Assembly (NCBI GenBank): GCA_009841115.1
Contig: VXML01000107.1
Coordinates: forward strand, 248,001-312,000
Reading direction: 5' to 3'
Length of the DNA stretch: 64,000 nt
Source: Gemmatimonadota bacterium
Lineage (GTDB): Bacteria > Latescibacterota > UBA2968 > UBA8231
Shown here: positions 16,876-25,417 of the stretch, one piece after another
How the letters are laid out: each line of letters starts with the position of its first letter
How positions within the stretch are numbered: position 1 is the first letter of the stretch
The notes under the pieces: model-generated
Database searches by the model: none
Told to the model about the DNA's origin: nothing
The model's input: the letters and a program-made list of their open reading frames with translations, nothing else
Translations under genes and position numbers: made by a program

Positions 16876-19800
16876 ATGAATAAACGCGCCTGCTGGACCT
16901 TAGCGATCGCATTCTCGCTGTCGCTCGCGTATGCAGCGTTTGCCGACGAGGTCGATTGGCCGTACTACGGAGCCGATCAGGGCGGCACCCGCTACACCCC
17001 CGCCGACCAGATCAATCGCGACAATTTCGATCAGTTGCGCGTGATCTGGCGCTACCGACCCCGCGACCAGCAGATCTACGAGACGGCGAGAGCTAACCGA
17101 AGCCGGGACCGGGATCGGGGTCGGGGTGATCGGCGGCGCGGGGGTTTTCGCCTTGGCTTCAGCAACAATCGCGGCACGCCACTGGCCGTCAATGGCGTGC
17201 TCTACTACGGCTCGCCATACAACATCCTCTCGGCTGTTGACGGCCAAAGCGGCGAGGAACTCTGGGCGTTCGATCCAGAGTCTTGGAAAGCTCCTTCCAC
17301 GTTCTTGGGCAATTCGCGCGGGGTGAGTTATTGGACCGATGGCGAGGTCGAGCGGGTGTTTCTGGCGACTTCGACCGCCTATCTGTACTCCATCGACGCC
17401 AAGACCGGCATCCCGGACCCAAATTTTGGCGAGGGGGGTCGCGTCGATTTGGGAGCCTTGCTGCGCCGGCCGCTGAGTGAAGAGGAGCGCAGGGGCTACG
17501 GAGTTACGGCTCCGCCCGTGATCTGTCGCAACGTGGTTGCCGTTGGCTCGGCGATCATGGATGCGCGCTTTAGGCCGCCGCCCGAATACATGCCCCCGGG
17601 CGATGTGCAGGCCTTTGACGCGCGCACCGGCGAGAAAGTGTGGGAATTCCACACGATTCCGTTAGAGGGCGAGTACGGCAACGAAACGTGGGAAAACGAT
17701 GCGTGGAAGACCTTCGGCGCGGCCAATGTCTGGGCGACGATGACGGCCGACGAGGAGTTGGGCAATTTCTACCTGCCGGTGAGCACGGCCAGCCACGACT
17801 ACTACGGCGGCGAGCGCCCCGGCGACAACCTGTTCAGCGAGTCGGTGGTGTGTCTAAAGGCCGAAACCGGCGAGCGAGTGTGGCACTACCAACTCGTCCA
17901 TCACGGCTTGTGGGACTACGACCCGGCGGCTGTTCCCCTGCTGTTGGATGTGGTCGTCGATGGCCAACCGCGCAAGATCGTCGCCCAGCTTACCAAACAG
18001 GCCTTTTGCTTTGTCTTTGACCGCGTAACCGGCGAGCCGATCTGGCCGATTGAGGAAAAGCCGGTGCCGCAGTCGCAGGTAGCGTGGGAAAAAACCTCGC
18101 CGACGCAGCCGTTTCCGACCAAGCCGGCTCCCTTTGAGCGCCAGGGCCTCAGCGAGGACGACCTGATTGACTTCACGCCTGAGCTGCGCGAGGAAGCCAA
18201 GGCCATTCTCGCCGAGTACGACTACGGTCCGCTCTACACGCCGCCGACCGAGAAGGGCGCTTTGTTGGCTCCCGGCCAAGCCGGCGGAGCCGACTGGGCT
18301 GGGGGCGCGGCGGACCCGCGCACGGGCGTGCTCTACGTGCCATCGCACATGGCCATTACCAATGTGGAGCTGCGGCCGGTACGCGACCTAGATGCCTATT
18401 CGGCGTTCTCTGCCCGCGCCGGTCGGCACATCCGCGGTCCTCGGGGTCTGCCGCTGGTCAAGCCGCCGTACGGCAGCATCACGGCGATTGACCTCAACAG
18501 CGGTGAGCATCTGTGGCGGACTGCGGTGGGCAAGGGGCCGGTTGATCACCCGGCGCTCAAGGGCCTCGACCTGCCAGACATGGGCTGGGACAACCGCACC
18601 TTCGTCTTGGCCACGCCCAATCTCCTGTTGGCTACTTCCGAGGACCCGCACGGCCTAGCCGACGCTGGCAGGGACTACTTCGTCGATCGCGACGCGTACC
18701 TGCGGGCGTACGATTTGGCGTCGGGCGAGGAGATCGGCCGCGTCGAGATGCCCAGCAATGCCTACGGTGCGCCGATGAGCTATGTGGCCGGTGGCCGCCA
18801 ATACGTGGTCGTGCCGCTGGGCAACTCTCAAGGCAGGTCCGAGCGCCCGCCCGAATTGATCGCCTTGGCCATTCCACACAAAGGAGAGGAACTGCCGCCC
18901 CAGGGACGCGACCGGAGCGACGCCGACCACAAAGCCTTTTACAAAGCCGTAGAAGCCATCGATGCCGGGGACAGTGAGACGCTACAAAAGTTGCTCGCTG
19001 AGGATCCCGAGCTAGCGACGGCGCGCGGTTATTTCGACGAGTACTACGAATACCCTTACTTTCGCGGGGCCACGCTCTTGCACCATCTAGCCGGCGAGCC
19101 GCAACGAGTGCCGTTGCCCGAAAACGCGGTTGAACTAGCCTCGGCTCTGATCTCAGCAGGTGCCGATCCCAACGCCGCTACGTACGACTCGATCAGCGTG
19201 CTGGATCTGTTCATAGAAAGCGATCCGCTCGAATGGGTCGAGAGCAAGCCAGCAATGATCCAACTCCTAGTGACCAACGGCGTGGATGTGAACCGCAACC
19301 GGGGCCAAATTTTATGGAACGCGCTTAGAGAGAGGGATATAGAGTTGGCGAGCATGTTGGTCGCCGAGGGAGCGGACGTGGATTTGCGCTTTGCCGCTGG
19401 GGTCAACCGCGTTGACTTGATGGACCAGTTCTTCAACTCCGAAGGCCAGCTAAAAGAGGGGGGCGGCCATCTGTACCATCCCGACCCGGATACCGTGCTT
19501 ACCGCCGAGCAGATTATGGTAGAAGCACTCAATTTTGCGGCCTATAGTGGTGCGTTGGAGGCGGCGGAATACTTGCTGGATCGCGGTGTGGATGTCAACG
19601 GGATTGCCAGTGGGTTTCACCGGTACGATCGAGGTAGTGCGCCCTTGCACAAAACCGTCATGGCCGATCAGCTAGAGATGGCCCGCCTGCTCTTGGCACG
19701 GGGCGCGGATCCATTAGTGAGGGCGCGGCGCTTTCGCATCACGCCTTATGAACTGTCCAACTACTTGGATACCTCCGAGGCGCTCGACGAGCTACTCAGA

Positions 19801-19893
19801 GAGCACTCTGAGGCCGCCGCAGGGCAGGCGGACGCAGACTCCAGCGCCGCTCCTCCACGGAGGCGTCGGGGGAACCGCGAGGGATCGAGATAA
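16876..19893 (+). CDS. exported PQQ-type beta-propeller dehydrogenase fused to ankyrin repeats (copy 3)
   Basis: A 1005-residue paralogue, very similar to copy 2 through most of its length. ATG 16876 with AAGGAGA upstream gives a signal peptide (AIAFSLSLAYAAFADE). The active-site blade reads HHGLWDYDPAAVP at about residue 343, with Ala where the other two copies have Pro. Ankyrin repeats begin near residue 686. Between the first two blades (about residues 74-95) there is an Arg/Gly/Asp-rich insertion (SRDRDRGRGDRRRGG) absent from copies 1 and 2. The C-terminus has an added basic tail (PPRRRRGNREGSR). Confidence 0.88.
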   Translation: MNKRACWTLAIAFSLSLAYAAFADEVDWPYYGADQGGTRYTPADQINRDNFDQLRVIWRYRPRDQQIYETARANRSRDRDRGRGDRRRGGFRLGFSNNRGTPLAVNGVLYYGSPYNILSAVDGQSGEELWAFDPESWKAPSTFLGNSRGVSYWTDGEVERVFLATSTAYLYSIDAKTGIPDPNFGEGGRVDLGALLRRPLSEEERRGYGVTAPPVICRNVVAVGSAIMDARFRPPPEYMPPGDVQAFDARTGEKVWEFHTIPLEGEYGNETWENDAWKTFGAANVWATMTADEELGNFYLPVSTASHDYYGGERPGDNLFSESVVCLKAETGERVWHYQLVHHGLWDYDPAAVPLLLDVVVDGQPRKIVAQLTKQAFCFVFDRVTGEPIWPIEEKPVPQSQVAWEKTSPTQPFPTKPAPFERQGLSEDDLIDFTPELREEAKAILAEYDYGPLYTPPTEKGALLAPGQAGGADWAGGAADPRTGVLYVPSHMAITNVELRPVRDLDAYSAFSARAGRHIRGPRGLPLVKPPYGSITAIDLNSGEHLWRTAVGKGPVDHPALKGLDLPDMGWDNRTFVLATPNLLLATSEDPHGLADAGRDYFVDRDAYLRAYDLASGEEIGRVEMPSNAYGAPMSYVAGGRQYVVVPLGNSQGRSERPPELIALAIPHKGEELPPQGRDRSDADHKAFYKAVEAIDAGDSETLQKLLAEDPELATARGYFDEYYEYPYFRGATLLHHLAGEPQRVPLPENAVELASALISAGADPNAATYDSISVLDLFIESDPLEWVESKPAMIQLLVTNGVDVNRNRGQILWNALRERDIELASMLVAEGADVDLRFAAGVNRVDLMDQFFNSEGQLKEGGGHLYHPDPDTVLTAEQIMVEALNFAAYSGALEAAEYLLDRGVDVNGIASGFHRYDRGSAPLHKTVMADQLEMARLLLARGADPLVRARRFRITPYELSNYLDTSEALDELLREHSEAAAGQADADSSAAPPRRRRGNREGSR

Positions 19894-19956
19894 AAACGCC
19901 TAGAAGCATCGCACGGCCCGTTGTGGGCATTCTCTACCGTTAAAAAATGGAGTATC

Positions 19957-21165
19957 ATGGGCCAACAGGCAGACCCGTTAGATGAAAGGTTGCGCGAGTT
20001 ATTCGGCGCAGACGCCCGCAGCGAGGGGCCGCTGGCCGCTAGCGGTGCCGGGCGGCGCTTTACTGGTATCGATCTGTGCCGCCCGCTCAATCCCGCCCAG
20101 GTTTCCTTTCTGCTGGACGCCCTGAGCCAGTTTCGCATCGTCTGCATTGCCGGGCAGGACTTGGCAGCCTTTTCTCTAGCCCACTTCGAGCGCTTCGCCA
20201 ACCACTGGGGCGCGCCAGTGCCGCACCCCAATAACTTCATGCGCGGGGGCAAACCGGCCCAGCAAGATGGCGACAGCGACGGCCCTTTTGAGTTGATTCC
20301 CTTCGAGCGCCGCACAGCCGCCGCGGTCAACGCCGCCTTCCCCGGCCAACTACAATGCCTGCCGCACGAGTCGCCGGCGGTGCTGGTGGTGTCCAACTTT
20401 CGGGGGGAGCGCAGTGCCGCATCTGCTAGGGTGACTGGGGGCGGCTCGTGGCATACGGACATTGAGTACGAGCGTTTGCCGATCTACGTCTCGATGTTCC
20501 TCGCCCACAAGTCGCCGGTGGCGCGCGATGCCCCGGGCGGAAGTTGGCTGCAAGCACCTGACGACGACAAGGCTCATCCGTACTACGAAGGCTCGGATCG
20601 CGAACTTATGCGGCTGCGCAAGTGTCTGCCGTTGAACGGCGAGACGGCCTTTGCCGACACGGCTGCGGCCTTTGCGGCGCTGCCGCCGACAGAGCAGGTG
20701 GCTCTGGAGCAAGTTCAGTTGCGGCGGCGGTTGAACGAGGGCGACGAGGGCTGGCTCGCTCCGCTGGTGCGGACCAACCCGCGTTCTGGCATCAAGTCCC
20801 TGCACAGTCCAATCTGGGCGTCGCGGCCACGGGTGCGACCGGCGGTTGAGGTGGAAGGGATGTCGGCGGAAGCATCGCGTGCGTTCCTCGACCGGCTCGA
20901 AGCGCACGTGCTGCAGCCGCAGTTCCGCTACGACCACCCGCACGCGCCGGGCGATGTGACGCTGTGGGATAACTACATGACCCTGCACAACTCGCCGCCG
21001 ATCAAGTCGAATATCAACTCGCTCGACGATGCTCGGCTGCTGTACCGCTTGAGCTGCAAAGGCGAGCCAGCCCTGTCGCTGCCGCGACGCGATGCGCCGG
21101 AGTGGCGCGCCGCCCACATCCCCGGTGGCTATGCCACGCCCTCGGAAATTATAGACCTCGCTTAA
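19957..21165 (+). CDS. TauD/TfdA-family Fe(II)/2-oxoglutarate dioxygenase
   Basis: A 402-residue TauD-family enzyme. The iron ligands are H166 and D168 (SWHTDIEYE) and distal H344 (TLHNSPP), with an Arg about 13 residues later (LLYRLSCKG) for 2-oxoglutarate. It is about 100 residues longer than classic TauD owing to an inserted region at about 85-150. The start is ATG 19957; GGAG lies just upstream. Family members release sulfite from taurine or oxidise aryloxyalkanoates and other acids; here the substrate is open. The hicAB pair follows. Confidence 0.85.
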   Translation: MGQQADPLDERLRELFGADARSEGPLAASGAGRRFTGIDLCRPLNPAQVSFLLDALSQFRIVCIAGQDLAAFSLAHFERFANHWGAPVPHPNNFMRGGKPAQQDGDSDGPFELIPFERRTAAAVNAAFPGQLQCLPHESPAVLVVSNFRGERSAASARVTGGGSWHTDIEYERLPIYVSMFLAHKSPVARDAPGGSWLQAPDDDKAHPYYEGSDRELMRLRKCLPLNGETAFADTAAAFAALPPTEQVALEQVQLRRRLNEGDEGWLAPLVRTNPRSGIKSLHSPIWASRPRVRPAVEVEGMSAEASRAFLDRLEAHVLQPQFRYDHPHAPGDVTLWDNYMTLHNSPPIKSNINSLDDARLLYRLSCKGEPALSLPRRDAPEWRAAHIPGGYATPSEIIDLA

Positions 21166-21211
21166 ATCGACAGTGCTTGCGTGTGATATTGTATTATGAT
21201 AGCATATATCT

Positions 21212-21466
21212 GTGAATAATCGCCATCGCAAGACGCTCGAAGCCATTTTTTCAGATCCGGTGTCGCGCAATATCGCGTGGCGGCGTATCGAAAACCTGCT
21301 CATTGCCGTCAACTGTGAAATGATCGAAGGCAGCGGGTCTCGGGTGGCTTTCAAAAGCGGTACACTTCGCGCTGATTTCCATCGGCCCCATCCAAATAAA
21401 GAGGCCAAACCCTATCAGGTGCGCGCCGTCCGCGAATTTCTGCGACAATTGGAGATTGAACCATGA
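21212..21466 (+). CDS. hicA: HicA-family toxin
   Basis: An 84-residue HicA toxin, an mRNA interferase with a dsRBD-like fold. It belongs to the subgroup with EGSGSRVAF and FHRPHP in place of the classical GSHH motif, a pattern I know from many annotated HicA proteins. The start is GTG 21212. The spacer before it is AT-rich with a TATGAT -10-like element at 21195-21200 and short inverted arms GATAT/ATATC (21185-21210) that could bind HicB; no good -35 was found. The stop overlaps the hicB ATG by 4 bases. Confidence 0.88.
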   Translation: MNNRHRKTLEAIFSDPVSRNIAWRRIENLLIAVNCEMIEGSGSRVAFKSGTLRADFHRPHPNKEAKPYQVRAVREFLRQLEIEP

Positions 21467-21795
21467 AGCCTATGCGCTACAAGGGATACTCGGCCCGGAT
21501 TGAATACAGCGACGAAGACGGCTGCTTTGTTGGTCGCGTGGCCGGTATCCGCGACCTACTCACGTTCCACGGCGAGAGCGTTGATGAAGTTCGGCAGGCG
21601 TTTGAGGAGGCACTGGATTTCTACCTGGAGACCAGTGCCGAACGGGGCGAGATGCCGAACAAGCCCTACTCGGGCAAACTCCTGTTGCGCGTTGCCCCCG
21701 AAGTACACGCTGCGGTAGCTACCGCAGCAGAAGTCAGCGGCAAGAGCATCAATCAATGGGCTGCTGAGAGGTTATCAGAGGCAGCCAAGAACTGA
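21463..21795 (+). CDS. hicB: HicB-family antitoxin
   Basis: A 110-residue HicB antitoxin. The N-terminal partial RNase H-like domain has YSARIEYSDEDGCFVGRV and the family pattern of Phe-His-Gly followed by a VDEVRQAFEEALDFYLE helix. The C-terminal part (SGKLLLRVAPEVHAAVATA to SINQWAAERL) is a ribbon-helix-helix DNA-binding domain for operon autoregulation. Its ATG overlaps the hicA stop (ATGA), so the two are translationally coupled in the usual toxin-first order. Confidence 0.92.
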   Translation: MKPMRYKGYSARIEYSDEDGCFVGRVAGIRDLLTFHGESVDEVRQAFEEALDFYLETSAERGEMPNKPYSGKLLLRVAPEVHAAVATAAEVSGKSINQWAAERLSEAAKN

Positions 21796-21903
21796 CCTTG
21801 TCGAAGAGTTGGCTATACTAAACGTTGCTGAAGTGGCTCGCTGCTCCCGTCCCCGGTGGCAAGCGTCCGTCGCACTGCTCTAGTGGCCGTGTCTAGCCTA
21901 GGC

Positions 21904-22857
21904 TCAGTCGAGATTGGCCTCGACGATTTCGGCATGAACTTGGAAGATATGACTATCGGCTGGATCGACGATCACCCGCAGATAGTGGATATCGGGCGTA
22001 CCAAAAGGTTCGATGCGCGTGAAGCGCGTCAAGCGCTGGCCCGTGGCCGCTTGGCGCAGGGGCTTGTCCACGCGGAAATAGTGGGAGTCGCCGTGGGCTA
22101 GGGCCACCGGCCGGCCAAAGCGGATGACTTCTTGCTCTAGGGCCTGCAAAAAAGCCGCGTATGGCCCGTCCGGCTCGTCTTCGCGTCTCTCAAAGCGGGG
22201 ATTGGCGTGGATGATGAGAAAAACGGCGCGATGATTCTGTTCCGCTGCTTGGGCGAATGTTTCGCGCATCCAGGCAATGGCGGCGGCGGTGCGATGTTTG
22301 ACTTCATCATCATTGGCCCGCGTGCGACCTTCAAACTTGACGGTGGCGTTGTGACTGCCGACGATGTGCAGTACCGCAAAGCTCGTACGCCCGTGGGTCC
22401 AGCGCACGTGCTCGGGGAAAGTGCCTCCTTGGGTGCCGACGCGCATGGGTTGCTGGCCCAGAGTCCAACCTGGACGCGGAAAAAAGAGTGCCCGCACGTG
22501 GGCCAGCCGGTCCAGCGGCTGGTATCCGCTCCGATGACAGTCGGTCCAATCGTTGTCGCCCGGAGCTAGAATGAAAGGGCGGGCAAATTGCTGGAACCAC
22601 TCGAAGCGGCTTTGTAGCAAGTCGTCGCTACAGGAGCTGCTGCCGCCTTTGATATCGCCCACGTGGATGATCCATTCCAAACCCTCGGCCCGATTGATTT
22701 CCTCGACGAGCCGACCAAAGCGGAGGCTGTCGGTCGGAGAGTATGGCATATCCGCGATCAGGGCGAAGGCGAAGGACTCCTCGACAGGTGGGTTTTGGGC
22801 GTTGGCGTCGGCTAGCAGCGCGACGATTAGGGATAGACTCAGAAGATACCGGGCCAT
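21904..22857 (-). CDS. exported calcineurin-like metallophosphoesterase
   Basis: A 317-residue secreted phosphoesterase. I set the start at ATG 22857, 7 bases after GGAGG; this gives a signal peptide (MARYLLSLSLIVALLADANAQ), whereas the frame's earlier ATG at 22878 has no such site. Metal-site motifs appear in order: ALIADMPY, HVGDIKGG, APGDNDW, IIHANP and ALAHGDSHYF. These fit a periplasmic calcineurin-type enzyme; the substrate is unknown. The neighbouring plus-strand gene at 23010 is divergent, and the 152-base spacer shows no clear element. Confidence 0.82.
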   Translation of the reverse strand: MARYLLSLSLIVALLADANAQNPPVEESFAFALIADMPYSPTDSLRFGRLVEEINRAEGLEWIIHVGDIKGGSSSCSDDLLQSRFEWFQQFARPFILAPGDNDWTDCHRSGYQPLDRLAHVRALFFPRPGWTLGQQPMRVGTQGGTFPEHVRWTHGRTSFAVLHIVGSHNATVKFEGRTRANDDEVKHRTAAAIAWMRETFAQAAEQNHRAVFLIIHANPRFERREDEPDGPYAAFLQALEQEVIRFGRPVALAHGDSHYFRVDKPLRQAATGQRLTRFTRIEPFGTPDIHYLRVIVDPADSHIFQVHAEIVEANLD

Positions 22858-23009
22858 ACATTTCCTCCAGTTTGGCAATGCGCCGTTTGAGATTGGCTTT
22901 CTTAGGTGTAAGCGAACTAAAGAATAAAGGTAGTTTTGGTAACAATGTTAAGGAGGCTGTTCCAACTGATTAGCAAAATCGACCACTTTCAAGGAAAGAC
23001 CGCAACGCC

Positions 23010-23606
23010 ATGAATAATCTCGTAGATCCCTCCCTAGCTAGAGAATTGGCCCAAGGCACGCCGACCCAGAAAGTCGATGCCTTATTCGCGTACATGGAGC
23101 GGCGGGGCCAGTCCTTTTACGACGAAGTTGTAACCCAACTTGAACACGCCCTGCAATGCGCCCATCAAGCCCAACAGGCCGGGGCTGATTCGGAGCAAGT
23201 GGCCGCGGCCCTACTGCACGATTTGGGTCATTTCCTAGTCGATGAGCACAGCGAAGAGGCCGATTTCCTCACCGAGGATTTACTGCACGAAGAAGTGGGA
23301 GCCAAGTATCTGGAGCCTTTTTTCATCGACGCAGTGACCGAGCCGGTCGGGCTGCACGTGCCGGCCAAGCGCTATATCTGCACGGTGGATAGATCCTATT
23401 ACCAGACCTTGTCGCGGGCGTCCAAGCGGAGTTTTGAGTTGCAGGGCGGCTTCATGTCGGCCAAAGAAAAGGCGGCGTTTGAACAGAATCCCCATTGGGA
23501 AAGTGCCGTGCAGTTGCGCAAATGGGACGACTTGGCCAAGGAGAAGGGCCTGAAGACGCCGGGCTTGGAGAGCTATAAAGCGACTGTGCAGGGCTGTTTG
23601 AAATAA
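23010..23606 (+). CDS. PhnZ-like HD-domain oxygenase
   Basis: A 198-residue HD-domain protein of the PhnZ/TmpB type, mixed-valent diiron oxygenases that cleave the C-P bond of hydroxy-phosphonates. Metal ligands fit the PhnZ spacing: H46 (VTQLEHALQCA), H70-D71 and H74 (LLHDLGH), H93 and H116, with K120 (GLHVPAK) as substrate residue and E39 upstream. The usual partner, a PhnY-type PhyH dioxygenase, is not adjacent, though a PhyH gene lies at 9209. It could instead act on another hydroxylated phosphonate or quaternary amine. It converges with the solute-binding protein gene, 20 bases apart. Confidence 0.75.
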   Translation: MNNLVDPSLARELAQGTPTQKVDALFAYMERRGQSFYDEVVTQLEHALQCAHQAQQAGADSEQVAAALLHDLGHFLVDEHSEEADFLTEDLLHEEVGAKYLEPFFIDAVTEPVGLHVPAKRYICTVDRSYYQTLSRASKRSFELQGGFMSAKEKAAFEQNPHWESAVQLRKWDDLAKEKGLKTPGLESYKATVQGCLK

Positions 23607-23626
23607 TCGTAGCAAAACCTTTTTGG

Positions 23627-25411
23627 TCATCTCGCAGCTTTGATCCCTAGGAGCACCAGTAGCCATGTCTTGTGCCAGTAGGCGCTGTTGATATAAGGGT
23701 TTTCTTCCGAAGGCCAATTGGTCCAGTAGGTCTGATTGTGGGGAATTCGGTGGTACCACTGGACCAGAGGGATAGCGGGCAATTCGCGCAACCAGATGTC
23801 CATGGCCGCGCGAAACAGTTCCACCAGTTGCGGGTCGTCCGGCGGCGTGCGTCCCATGCGGTCAACCAGTTGATCGAACTCGGCATTGCGCCAGCGCCAA
23901 TAGCGCTCGGAATGGGTTCCAGTGGGTTGGACGTAGCGGCTGTGGAAAAAGTTGAGGGTGAAGTAGGGATCGCGGATTGAACCGACGCTTCCCATCATAA
24001 AGGCCCTTGCGGTTCCCTGCGCCATGCGCGTTATGCTATCGGCGGTCATGCGATGACTCGCATTGAACCCGGCCCGCCTAAGTTGTGCCACCAGTACCGG
24101 TGCCAGATCTTGGTGCACAGTGCCAATGTCGATGGGGATTTTGAATCGAGTGCCGTCCTGCGCCCAGAACCCTTCCTCATCCCGCCTCCATCCCTTCGCT
24201 CGCATTATGGCGGCCGTCCGAGCCGTGTCGTACGTCGCCACGCGGTGCTTTTCTATCAGCGGCGCGATCTCGTCGAGATACTGTCGCAGTGCCGGAAAAT
24301 TGGGGAAGGGAAGAAAATTCGCTTTCCCAGCTCCCTGCCAGCCAACTGCCACCAGTTCCTCGCGGTTGATGGCGTGATTGATGGCGTGGCGGATCTGCGC
24401 ATCGCGGAAGGGGTCCTCTAGGTTGTTGAATCCGAGGTTGACCGGCCACCAGTCAACGTACCCGTAGGGCGGCGCTTCACCCGTCCAGGAAACGATCTTG
24501 GCATTCTCATCGAGGGCCGTCTTGATGTTGGGGGGGCGCAGATCCAAAGAGATGTCGATGTCGTTGCTGATTAGAGCCTGAACGCGCTTGGCCTCGTCCA
24601 TATAGGGGAGAAAGATGAGTTGCTCGACTTCGGGCAAGGCATGGAAGCCGATTGCGGCCGCCCACCAGTCATCTCTCCTAATGAGAATGCGCTGCTGTGG
24701 AACCGACAGACTGAGGCGATAGGGACCGCTGACGACCGGCTGGCCCTCGCCACAGCAATTCTCAAAGGTCTTGGGGTCCTCTCCTTCCCAGATGTGCTTG
24801 GGAACAACTACGATCCCGTTGAAGAAGCAGTTGGTCAGATAGTTGAACACAAAGCGCGGGTTGGGCTGCTTGAGCACGAACCGCGCGGTCAGCTCGTCTT
24901 CTACCTCCACGCGCTCGACCCAAGTCTCCATGTCGGTGGAGAGGAATAGTTCGGGGGCATTCTCTTTGAGGGCTGCGACCGTATAGGCCAAATCCGCGGC
25001 GGTCCACGGCGTGCCGTCGCTCCACGTTACGCCCTGCCGGATGTGGACCGTGACCTGCGTGAAATCTTGGTTGTACTCGTGTCCGGTGGCGATCCAGGGG
25101 ATGAGTTGGTCGTCCTCGTCATAGGCGCTGTAGAAATACAGCGGCTCGTACAGGAAGTGCGCACCGGTGCGGGAGGACGAACCGAGGAGAAAAGGGTTGA
25201 AGGTATTGTAATCGACGATCTGTCCGCCGCAGGTATTTATGTCCGAGCAGTGGGTGACGAGGGTGCGTTCTCGCGGAATGGATTGGGTCCCCTCCTGCCC
25301 CGTCTTGCCCGGCCTCTCTTCCGCACAGGCCAGCAATCCCATGCTGCAAGTGAGAAACAGCCGGATCGCAGATTTCGAGGAGATGAAAAGGAAGTTTGGT
25401 CTGATCGCCAT
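23627..25411 (-). CDS. ABC transporter solute-binding lipoprotein, family 5 (peptide/oligosaccharide type)
   Basis: A 594-residue family 5 extracellular solute-binding protein. The N-terminus is a lipoprotein signal ending in MGLLAC. The family features include VTVHIRQGVTWSDGTPWTA, VVSGPYRL, and the inner-lobe segment RHAINHAINREEL. Such proteins bind peptides, nickel or oligosaccharides and hand them to an ABC permease; no permease or ATPase gene is nearby, so the partner must be elsewhere. It starts 6 bases after the stop of the mutarotase-like gene, so they share a transcript. Confidence 0.88.
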   Translation of the reverse strand: MAIRPNFLFISSKSAIRLFLTCSMGLLACAEERPGKTGQEGTQSIPRERTLVTHCSDINTCGGQIVDYNTFNPFLLGSSSRTGAHFLYEPLYFYSAYDEDDQLIPWIATGHEYNQDFTQVTVHIRQGVTWSDGTPWTAADLAYTVAALKENAPELFLSTDMETWVERVEVEDELTARFVLKQPNPRFVFNYLTNCFFNGIVVVPKHIWEGEDPKTFENCCGEGQPVVSGPYRLSLSVPQQRILIRRDDWWAAAIGFHALPEVEQLIFLPYMDEAKRVQALISNDIDISLDLRPPNIKTALDENAKIVSWTGEAPPYGYVDWWPVNLGFNNLEDPFRDAQIRHAINHAINREELVAVGWQGAGKANFLPFPNFPALRQYLDEIAPLIEKHRVATYDTARTAAIMRAKGWRRDEEGFWAQDGTRFKIPIDIGTVHQDLAPVLVAQLRRAGFNASHRMTADSITRMAQGTARAFMMGSVGSIRDPYFTLNFFHSRYVQPTGTHSERYWRWRNAEFDQLVDRMGRTPPDDPQLVELFRAAMDIWLRELPAIPLVQWYHRIPHNQTYWTNWPSEENPYINSAYWHKTWLLVLLGIKAAR

Positions 25412-25417
25412 AATTTG

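Noticed and set aside
10908-19893. Quinohemoprotein alcohol dehydrogenases
   Set aside because: No CxxCH heme c motif in any of the three proteins; the C-terminal extension is ankyrin, not cytochrome.
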